DNA from: [Leptolyngbya] sp. PCC 7376 | GTDB taxonomy: Bacteria > Cyanobacteriota > Cyanobacteriia > Cyanobacteriales > MRBY01 | Length of the DNA: 64,000 nt | Direction: 5' to 3' | NCBI RefSeq assembly: GCF_000316605.1 | Contig: NC_019683.1 | Coordinates: 1,038,036 to 1,102,035 of the forward strand | In this document: positions 1-6,552 of the stretch, piece after piece | How positions within the stretch are numbered: the stretch's first letter is position 1 | How the letters are laid out: the number at the start of each line of letters is the position of its first letter | Translations under genes and position numbers: made by a program | Notes under the pieces: generated by a model | The model's input: only the letters and a program-made list of their open reading frames with translations | What the model was told of the DNA's origin: nothing | Database searches by the model: none

Positions 1-1274
1 GTTTAGTAGATGAGGGCAAACTCTTTATCCTTGATGCTTCCCCTGACCCCGATGGTCAAGAGGTAGTCGGTAACTTTGACCTGTCAGCATTGATCGAACG
101 GATTCAATATGCCATTCGTAAATATGATGCCAAGCTAGTTTCTATTGACTCGGTAACAGCCGTTTTTCAGCAGTATGACGCAGCGCCAGTCGTACGTCGT
201 GAAATTTTCCGATTAGTAGCTCGCCTCAAATATTTGGCAGTAACGTCCATCATGACCACAGAACGTCTTGATGAATATGGCCCTGTTGCACGTTTTGGCG
301 TTGAGGAATTTGTGTCTGATAATGTCGTCATTTTGCGAAATGTTCTCGAAGGCGAGCGACGGCGACGCACAATCGAAATTCTCAAGCTACGCGGTACTAC
401 CCACATGAAAGGAGAGTATCCGTTCACAATCACCAACGACGGCATTAATATCTTTCCGCTTGGTGCAATGCGCCTCACTCAACGGTCTTCCAATGCACGA
501 ATTTCTTCCGGTGTGGAAACATTGGATGGCATGTGCGGCGGTGGTTTCTTCAAGGATTCAATTATTCTTGCAACGGGTGCAACGGGTACTGGAAAAACAC
601 TCCTCGTTAGTAAATTCCTTGAGGAGGGTTGTCGGAAAGGAGAACGAGCAATTTTGTTTGCTTATGAAGAATCCCGCGCACAGCTCTCTCGAAATGCATC
701 ATCTTGGGGAATTGACTTTGAAGAGATGGAACAGAAAGGTCTATTGAAGTTGCTCTGTTCTTACCCAGAGTCGGCTGGTTTAGAAGATCATCTACAGATG
801 ATTAAGTCGGAGATTTCTGAATTTAAGCCTTCTCGAATTGCGATTGATTCTCTCTCAGCTTTAGCTAGAGGTGTGACGAATAATGCTTTCCGTCAGTTTG
901 TGATCGGCGTAACAGGCTACGCAAAACAAGAGGAAATCACTGGTTTCTTCACGAATACAACTGATCAGTTTATGGGAGCGCACTCGATTACTGAATCCCA
1001 TATCTCGACAATTACCGACACGATTTTAATGCTGCAATATGTGGAGATTCGCGGCGAAATGTCCCGTGCGCTCAATGTCTTTAAGATGCGGGGATCATGG
1101 CATGACAAGGGTATTCGTGAGTACTCGATTAGTGAGGGTGGTGCTCAGATTAAGGATTCGTTCCGGAATTATGAGCGGATTATCAGTGGTTCTCCCACTA
1201 GGATTGCTGTGGATGAAAAGAGTGAGCTAACTCGGATTATGCGTGGTGTCCAAGATAAGACAATGGATGATTAA
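1..1274 (+). CDS. kaiC: Circadian clock ATPase/kinase KaiC (5' end outside the window)
   Basis: Only the last 423 or so codons are present. KaiC is usually about 519 residues, so roughly the first 95 lie upstream of the window. The reading frame is open from base 3, and an ATG at 90 is internal. KaiC is the hexameric autokinase/autophosphatase at the core of the cyanobacterial clock, working with KaiA and KaiB. Visible here are the end of the CI ATPase domain and the whole CII domain. CII has the Walker A GATGTGKT, and the phosphorylation segment ESHISTITDT carries the adjacent Ser and Thr that correspond to S431/T432 of the S. elongatus protein. The C-terminal tail ERIISGSPTRI is the A-loop region bound by KaiA. 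kaiA and kaiB would be expected just upstream. A rho-independent terminator follows the stop codon. The identification is very secure. Confidence 0.97.
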   Translation, partial: LVDEGKLFILDASPDPDGQEVVGNFDLSALIERIQYAIRKYDAKLVSIDSVTAVFQQYDAAPVVRREIFRLVARLKYLAVTSIMTTERLDEYGPVARFGVEEFVSDNVVILRNVLEGERRRRTIEILKLRGTTHMKGEYPFTITNDGINIFPLGAMRLTQRSSNARISSGVETLDGMCGGGFFKDSIILATGATGTGKTLLVSKFLEEGCRKGERAILFAYEESRAQLSRNASSWGIDFEEMEQKGLLKLLCSYPESAGLEDHLQMIKSEISEFKPSRIAIDSLSALARGVTNNAFRQFVIGVTGYAKQEEITGFFTNTTDQFMGAHSITESHISTITDTILMLQYVEIRGEMSRALNVFKMRGSWHDKGIREYSISEGGAQIKDSFRNYERIISGSPTRIAVDEKSELTRIMRGVQDKTMDD

Positions 1275-1301
1275 GGAACGCACAATTTTTAAAATATGAA
1301 G

Positions 1302-1332
1302 AAAGAGAAGGTGCTTTAGTCTTCTCTTTTTT
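1302..1332 (+). terminator. Rho-independent terminator of kaiC
   Basis: A 9-bp perfect stem AAAGAGAAG/CTTCTCTTT encloses a 10-nt loop, and the second arm runs into a T tract. It lies 28 bases after the kaiC stop and would end the kai transcript. Confidence 0.8.
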
Positions 1333-1435
1333 GTTGAAAGGAATGAATTATTTACATGGCGATCGCCCTTTTAGAGAGCTGTGTTTTGATAGGGAAAGAG
1401 GGATTTTTTATCCTATTCCCATCAGGTTAAACCTA

Positions 1436-2017
1436 ATGCATTATCCAGAACCTGTCCCCAAAGGCTTGAGTGTTAAACCTCTCGGTCAATATCGCATGGT
1501 GATTGACTATGAGCGGACGGGCATGGACGAGATGAATATCTTTCTAATGGTGTGGCTCTCTCTCTGGACTGTCGGCTGCCTCGGATTGCTAGTTGCCTAT
1601 ATCGAAGGATTACAAGGCACATCAGTAAACACGAGTGAACCGATTCCGCTGGTGATGGTGATCTTTTTTTGGGCAGCAGATCTTGTCGCTGCAATTGTGC
1701 TGATCAATGCCTTATTCAGCAAACAGTCTTTCCATCTGGATTATGCCGATCTCACCATTCATACGAAATTATGGCGTTGGCACCGGACAAGAAAAATCCC
1801 CAAAAGTAATATCCAGAGCGTAGTACAGATAAAAGATGGTGACAGAGGTAAAGACAGTTTTCCGAGTTGGGGTCTGCAATTAAAGGGGAAGTCTTCTATA
1901 ACGCTTATCTTTCGGCAACCTTATGAAAAAAGCGAGTGGTTAGGGCAAATGATTGCAGACTGGGCAAAGCTTCCGTTCACCCCTATACCACGCAAGGCTA
2001 AACGGTTTGGACGATAG
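1436..2017 (+). CDS. Conserved membrane protein with two transmembrane helices
   Basis: The product is about 193 residues and I do not recognise a named family. A short soluble N-terminus is followed by two hydrophobic helices (IFLMVWLSLWTVGCLGLLVAY and PLVMVIFFWAADLVAAIVLIN). A C-terminal soluble part is rich in basic and beta-type residues (TIHTKLWRWHRTRKIPKSNIQSV), which resembles a PH-like cytoplasmic domain of bacterial membrane proteins. The frame is open from a TTG at 1331, but that codon lies in the T tract of the kaiC terminator. The ATG at 1343 has a purine run too close to it. The ATG at 1436 has AGG 9 bases upstream and starts just before the ordered region, so I prefer it. The function is unknown. 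Confidence 0.7.
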   Translation: MHYPEPVPKGLSVKPLGQYRMVIDYERTGMDEMNIFLMVWLSLWTVGCLGLLVAYIEGLQGTSVNTSEPIPLVMVIFFWAADLVAAIVLINALFSKQSFHLDYADLTIHTKLWRWHRTRKIPKSNIQSVVQIKDGDRGKDSFPSWGLQLKGKSSITLIFRQPYEKSEWLGQMIADWAKLPFTPIPRKAKRFGR

Positions 2018-2114
2018 GTTTGGAGAAGTAGCCACCCGTTGCACTTTTTAAACTAAGGGAAATTTGGGAAGAATGTTGGCGCAATATTGAAGAGTAAGAG
2101 TTCATTAAATTGCG

Positions 2115-2435
2115 ATGCTTGAGGATAACCAACCACTCTCGGAATATGTACTAGAAGCTATTCGCGCAGGGCAAAGAATTGAAGCATTAAAACGCGTCCG
2201 CGCGGAAACAGGCTTGGGTTTAAGGGATGCAAAAATGCTGGTTGATCAAGAAATCGCCTTAAATCACGCCACAAATCCTCATTATCAAAATCCTCCTAAA
2301 CCGACTCCTCTACTCGCAGTGATTTTGGTGGTAGGTGTGCTGACGGTGGTCACCTGTTATATCCTCATCAACCTAAGACTAGGAGACTCGCCGCGATCGC
2401 CCGACCCAGAAGAAAGCAGTTTTTTAATGCGGTAA
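2115..2435 (+). CDS. Small membrane protein with a ribosomal L7/L12 C-terminal-like domain
   Basis: The product is 106 residues. Residues about 8-47 (AIRAGQRIEALKRVRAETGLGLRDAKMLVD) match the helix-turn-helix signature of the ribosomal protein bL12 C-terminal domain, in which EA-K-VRE-TGLGL-EAK-LV is typical. A single transmembrane helix follows (LLAVILVVGVLTVVTCYILI), then a short polar tail. It lacks the bL12 N-terminal dimerisation domain and hinge, so it is not the ribosomal stalk protein. Stand-alone L7/L12-CTD-like membrane proteins of unknown function occur in other bacteria. The domain call rests on motif recognition only. Confidence 0.75.
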   Translation: MLEDNQPLSEYVLEAIRAGQRIEALKRVRAETGLGLRDAKMLVDQEIALNHATNPHYQNPPKPTPLLAVILVVGVLTVVTCYILINLRLGDSPRSPDPEESSFLMR

Positions 2436-2526
2436 ACGCGGGGAAATCTCGATTTTATTGTGAATTGCTCTGTATCAGCGATAGTCTGGGATTAAACTAG
2501 ATCAATTACTGTCGTTCTAGCTCGCT

Positions 2527-4155
2527 ATGAAACTGTTACTCGTTGATGATGATCCCATTTTTCGCGTTGGGTTTTGCACAGCATTAGCGCAGGAAACGGA
2601 TTGGGCGATCGCCGCAGAACCGTTTGACAACGTACTCGGTCAAATCCAAACACCTGCCGCTGATATTGTCCTCTGTGAACCCAGTTGGCAAAGTGACGAA
2701 AATTGGCTCAGATATCGGGAATTGCAACGGCTTTATGACGAGACTCCGATTGTTTTATTTACCAGCCAGCTCGACACAGAACGGTTAATCCAAGCGAAAC
2801 AAGAAGGCATTCAGGGTTATTTCCCTAAAGGCACGGCGATCGCCATAATTATTACGACGCTGGAGCAAGTGGTTGCCGGAGAAATTATTTGGTCACAACG
2901 ACCTCGCATCAAAAATCAAAATATTTTAGCGAATATGCGGCGGCGAGGACTGAGCGATATTTATCGTACTCTTGATCATGTTGAAACGTATTTAAATAGA
3001 GAAGATATTGCCGCCCTCAATCGTATGGTGGGGGAAGGTCGCCGCCGAGAACTCAAAGCCGCGGCTTGGGTGGTGCGACAATTGTTACCGCAAACAACGC
3101 TTAGTATCCAACCGATTAATCCGCCAGAGCCACAACCGGAAGCACCCACTTCGACACAGATTGTTTCTCTCGAAAAACTGGGATTAGCGACGACGAATAC
3201 CCAGTGGCAAATGCTGCTCGAAAAAACAAATCTAAAGCTAAATCTCAGTTTATTTAACGCGACAAAAAGTACTCTCGAAACGGATATTTTGTCCGTCGAT
3301 AAACAGCGGGAACTGTACTACATTATCCTGCAACAACTGACCCAAATCCTCAATGACCCTCAATGGAACAAGCTAGATAAAGAGGCTTTCGAGAAACGGC
3401 AAAAACGAAGTCTCCGTAATATTTGGCGTTTTAGTACCCAAGAATTTATTAGTCGTTATGCTCCCGAAGAAGATAGCCAGTCTGATGAATTTATCGAACT
3501 GCTAAATCGTGGGGCGATCGCCATCCAAGAGACCACATTACGCGCTGTACCCTATAGCTTCGAACTCTTCCAATATTTACTACTCGGTAAACCCCTCACC
3601 ATCGATAATGTTGAATATCGATTAGAGGCACAAGAAGCAATTGGGCGATCGCAGTTAATTCTAGAGAATTTAGTGATTCAAATCGGTAATGGTGTGATGC
3701 AATTTGTGTTGAATAGCTTTAGCGAGTCGGAAATTTTCAAACACAATTTGTACAATCGCAAAATTCGTTCTTCTCGGGAAATCGCCCGTTTCCGTAATGA
3801 TCTATCGTGGCAGTATCGCCGCGAACAATACTGGTTTGAACCGAAGGATATCTTTGAAAGCCGCTATTCTCTACTGCATTTTTCGACAGCTGGTATTGAC
3901 CGAGAGAAGATTTACGCACCGCGCCATGAAGATTTAGCCAATCTAGAAGGATTGGCATGGGCAGTAACCATGATTTTAGAATTACGCGATGCCCTTGCCC
4001 CGCGACTCCGTGCCATTGTTGCTTGGCTGGGAGAAATCGTCGTTTATGTACTCACAAACGTCATTGGCAGAGCATTGGGTTTAATTGCTCGCGGCATTTC
4101 TGATGGGGTAGGCAGCAGTTGGCAGAAATCAAAACGGCGATCGCTCACCCGCTAG
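2527..4155 (+). CDS. Response-regulator-like protein with DUF3685 domain
   Basis: The product is 542 residues. Residues 1-120 form a CheY-like receiver: the acidic cluster VDDDP at 6-10, the switch Thr in PIVLFTS and the conserved Lys in GYFPKG are all present. The phosphoacceptor position is Glu51 (DIVLCEPSW) where the usual residue is Asp, so ordinary phosphorylation should not occur and the domain may be locked in an active-like state. The rest matches the cyanobacterial/plastid DUF3685 family, which I associate with Ycf55-like proteins; the C-terminus has a hydrophobic stretch (LRAIVAWLGEIVVYVLTNVIG) that may contact membrane. No histidine kinase gene is adjacent. Its biological role is not known. 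The family assignment is from memory and fairly confident. Confidence 0.8.
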   Translation: MKLLLVDDDPIFRVGFCTALAQETDWAIAAEPFDNVLGQIQTPAADIVLCEPSWQSDENWLRYRELQRLYDETPIVLFTSQLDTERLIQAKQEGIQGYFPKGTAIAIIITTLEQVVAGEIIWSQRPRIKNQNILANMRRRGLSDIYRTLDHVETYLNREDIAALNRMVGEGRRRELKAAAWVVRQLLPQTTLSIQPINPPEPQPEAPTSTQIVSLEKLGLATTNTQWQMLLEKTNLKLNLSLFNATKSTLETDILSVDKQRELYYIILQQLTQILNDPQWNKLDKEAFEKRQKRSLRNIWRFSTQEFISRYAPEEDSQSDEFIELLNRGAIAIQETTLRAVPYSFELFQYLLLGKPLTIDNVEYRLEAQEAIGRSQLILENLVIQIGNGVMQFVLNSFSESEIFKHNLYNRKIRSSREIARFRNDLSWQYRREQYWFEPKDIFESRYSLLHFSTAGIDREKIYAPRHEDLANLEGLAWAVTMILELRDALAPRLRAIVAWLGEIVVYVLTNVIGRALGLIARGISDGVGSSWQKSKRRSLTR

Positions 4156-4160
4156 AAACA

Positions 4161-4337
4161 TCACTTCAGAAAATATGGAGCTGCAACCAATTCAACTTGA
4201 ACAGTGGGCAACTGCATCATGGGTGCAGGCTTCATTTCACCGCGAAAATCCATAATCTGCACAAGCAGTAAATAGGCGATCGCCACGAGCAAGGATATAG
4301 CACCAGTAATAATCGCTGTCAATTTTCCGCGTTGCAT
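4161..4337 (-). CDS. 58-residue single-pass membrane protein, conserved-looking
   Basis: This frame is not crossed by any larger gene. It runs from an ATG at 4337 to a TGA at 4161, 5 bases past the end of the convergent DUF3685 gene. The product starts MQRGKLTAIITGAISLLVAI, continues as one transmembrane helix to about residue 27 and ends in a polar tail. A HIP1 site encodes part of the helix. Its start faces rpmB with about 80 bp between them, a plausible divergent promoter region. I know of no function. The clean frame, correct membrane topology and exact fit between neighbours argue that it is real. Confidence 0.6.
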   Translation of the reverse strand: MQRGKLTAIITGAISLLVAIAYLLLVQIMDFRGEMKPAPMMQLPTVQVELVAAPYFLK

Positions 4338-4417
4338 AGACTTTAACTCTCTTCGATAATGCCCTATGATTGTAGATTGGATTGCTTATTATAGAAATTG
4401 TTAGGAGTTATTCCGTT

Positions 4418-4654
4418 ATGTCCCGTAGATGCCAGCTTACCGGCAAGAAAGCCAATAACGCTATGGCCGTGTCTCACTCCCACCGCCGTACTAAAAAATT
4501 ACAACAAGTTAATCTCCAGTGGAAACGTGTTTGGTGGCCTGAAGGGAACCGCTTTGTGCGCCTTCGTCTCTCCACTAAGGCGATTAAGACCCTTGAGAAG
4601 AAAGGTATCGATGCAATGGCTAAAGAAGCTGGCATCAACCTCAACAAAATTTAG
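4418..4654 (+). CDS. rpmB: 50S ribosomal protein bL28
   Basis: The product is 78 residues, the normal length for cyanobacterial bL28, a late-assembling large-subunit protein. The start [24 protein letters not shown] is the diagnostic L28 N-terminus. The frame is open upstream to 4382, but the ATG at 4418 has AGGAG about 10 bases ahead and matches the family start. A terminator hairpin follows about 70 bases downstream, so the gene is probably transcribed alone. Confidence 0.97.
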   Translation: MSRRCQLTGKKANNAMAVSHSHRRTKKLQQVNLQWKRVWWPEGNRFVRLRLSTKAIKTLEKKGIDAMAKEAGINLNKI

Positions 4655-4724
4655 ATTTGTTTGCTTTGCGACTAAGTTGAAAAATTTAGACGAAACACGA
4701 TACAGAACTATTTTGTTCAACCCT

Positions 4725-4761
4725 GACTCCTGCATTTTGCCGTAGGGGTCTTCTTTTTTTT
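4725..4761 (+). terminator. Rho-independent terminator of rpmB
   Basis: A 7-bp stem GACTCCT/AGGGGTC (one G-T wobble) with a 12-nt loop is followed closely by an 8-T run. Confidence 0.7.
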
Positions 4762-4877
4762 GCATAGATTTAGGAGGCGATTGTTAAGCTTCTATCTAAA
4801 AAACGAAATTGAGCGAAGATGTCTGAATCTTTATACTGAGGATATAGGCCAAATGATCTTTCTTCGTTTTCGTTTCT

Positions 4878-5915
4878 ATGTCGCAATTCAAATTCTTCAA
4901 ATCTCCTTGGCTATGGGGACTAATCGGTCTTCTTTGTGTCTGCGGGGGACGAATGATATACCAGTTAGACGATAGAGAACAGCGTGAAGAGATAAGAGAA
5001 TGGACTATAGGTTTACTTTTCCCTATTGTTGTTGGTGTTGGTGGCTATTGGCTAAATCAGCAGTCAGAAGAACGGGCTAATGCAGAGCAAGAGCAAGCAC
5101 AAAGAGAAGCTAAAAAAGAAAGAGAATCTAGAGAAAAATTAGCAAAGCAGGAGAGAGAGGAACAAAGAGAACAAGCAGATCTCAAATATTACTTTGATAG
5201 AATTTCTACGCTTGTTGTGGAAAACAAATTGGCTCAGACGGAACAAGAAAGCGAGACATATCACATAGCCCGAGCCTTAACAGCAAATATCCTCAGAGAA
5301 CTGAGTACAGAGCGTATGAATCAAGTAATGTTTTTTCTACGCTCTCTTAAATTGACAGGTTATGTGGAACACACTGATTCTGAAGAAGATATACAACTCG
5401 AAGCAACCACTTTATCTGTTCTTAAAGGTATCGAGCTAAATGATGCAGAATTAGAAAATTTGAATGCAGCAAGAGGTAATTTTGAGGGAGCAAATCTTCA
5501 GGGAGCAAATCTTCAGGGAGCAAATCTCACAAGAGCAAATCTCACAAGAGCCAAACTTGATAAAGCCAATCTCGAAAGAGCCAACCTCTGGTACACCAAA
5601 CTATGTGATAGCTACCTCCGGGAAGCGAATCTTATAGGAGTAACGTTCTGGAAAACCAACCTCAATAGAGCCAGACTGGGACAAGCAAACCTCACGGGAG
5701 CAAACCTCACAAACAGCAACTTAGAAAGAGCTATTCTCATTGGAGCTAATCTCGAAAGGGCTAATCTCACAGAAACCAACTTGAAGGGAGCAAGCTTCGA
5801 AGGAGCCAATCTCACTGAAGCCAACCTCAACAAAACAAAACTTTCAGTTCACCTTTCAGAAAAGCAGCAGAAGCAATGCGCAGTTTATGACCCAATCATT
5901 ATTCAAAATAACTAA
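4878..5915 (+). CDS. Membrane-anchored coiled-coil pentapeptide repeat protein
   Basis: The product is 345 residues. Two hydrophobic segments occur near the N-terminus (PWLWGLIGLLCVCGG and WTIGLLFPIVVGVGGYWL). A charged coiled coil covers about residues 65-105 (NAEQEQAQREAKKERESREK), then a helical linker. From about residue 190 to 325 there is a run of A(N/D)LxX pentapeptides (GANLQGANLQGANLTRANL), which fold as a right-handed beta-helix. No enzymatic motif is visible; such proteins usually bind partners, and this one would present the beta-helix at a membrane. The stretch is AT-rich and contains no HIP1 site, unlike most neighbours. Its stop overlaps the stop of the convergent GrpB-family gene. 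Confidence 0.85.
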   Translation: MSQFKFFKSPWLWGLIGLLCVCGGRMIYQLDDREQREEIREWTIGLLFPIVVGVGGYWLNQQSEERANAEQEQAQREAKKERESREKLAKQEREEQREQADLKYYFDRISTLVVENKLAQTEQESETYHIARALTANILRELSTERMNQVMFFLRSLKLTGYVEHTDSEEDIQLEATTLSVLKGIELNDAELENLNAARGNFEGANLQGANLQGANLTRANLTRAKLDKANLERANLWYTKLCDSYLREANLIGVTFWKTNLNRARLGQANLTGANLTNSNLERAILIGANLERANLTETNLKGASFEGANLTEANLNKTKLSVHLSEKQQKQCAVYDPIIIQNN

Positions 5916-6433
5916 ATTTTGATTCGCCACAAAGCCGCTTTTCTATCCATCGCTTGAATAAAATCGTGTTTGCCATCCATACAGGCTTCGATATCAGTGG
6001 GATGGATTTTGGCAAGTTTTCGTTTGAGATTGCTGTAGGCTTGGGCTTCTTCAGGATGAGTTCTCATGTAGTCTCGGAATGCTAAATGTCGTCCAATTTC
6101 CGCTGACCCCATTTCAAAAATATGGATATGATGGGTGCGAATTTCCGCAGCATTATCTTTCCGAAAGTACCGTCGCCCCGCAATACCGAACTCTCCCATC
6201 GCTTCATAACCGAGATTTTCCATTGTCGAATTACAGAAATCAACTGCGGCGATCGTCTCCACTTCCCCTAGAAAATCAATAATCGGCTTGGCGTAAATAC
6301 CGGGAATTGCAGTACTGCCAATGTGATGGAGAGCCTTGAGATTTTCGCCTAAAGCCTTGACTAAATATCGCGACTCTTGCTCAAATTCCTTCTTCCAACT
6401 GAGGTTATGAGCAACAACTTCGACCTTTCTCAT
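5912..6433 (-). CDS. GrpB/UPF0157 family nucleotidyltransferase-fold protein
   Basis: The product is about 173 residues. It has the family hallmarks HIGSTAIPG at about 42-50 followed by KPIIDFLGEV, then RTHHIHIFE and a C-terminal FRDYMRTHPEEAQAYSNLKRKLA. GrpB proteins have a nucleotidyltransferase-like fold of uncertain substrate. The GTG at 6436 immediately precedes an ATG at 6433; I prefer the ATG. The gene converges on the pentapeptide gene with stops overlapping by a few bases. The family is clear; the reaction is unknown. Confidence 0.88.
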   Translation of the reverse strand: MRKVEVVAHNLSWKKEFEQESRYLVKALGENLKALHHIGSTAIPGIYAKPIIDFLGEVETIAAVDFCNSTMENLGYEAMGEFGIAGRRYFRKDNAAEIRTHHIHIFEMGSAEIGRHLAFRDYMRTHPEEAQAYSNLKRKLAKIHPTDIEACMDGKHDFIQAMDRKAALWRIKI

Positions 6434-6552
6434 CACACACCACAGATAGCTTCTTCAGGTTTAACCGACTCTATTTCAATTCTAAAGAGTGTCTGAAAAG
6501 AAGAATGCCAGTTCTCTTAAGATTGGGAGAGTTATTGAATGCGTGAAATCTT

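Noticed and set aside
5612-5833. Leu/Ala/Arg-rich minus-strand frame in the pentapeptide gene
   Set aside because: Antisense of pentapeptide repeats gives a periodic, non-protein-like sequence; the same happens at 31391-31612.
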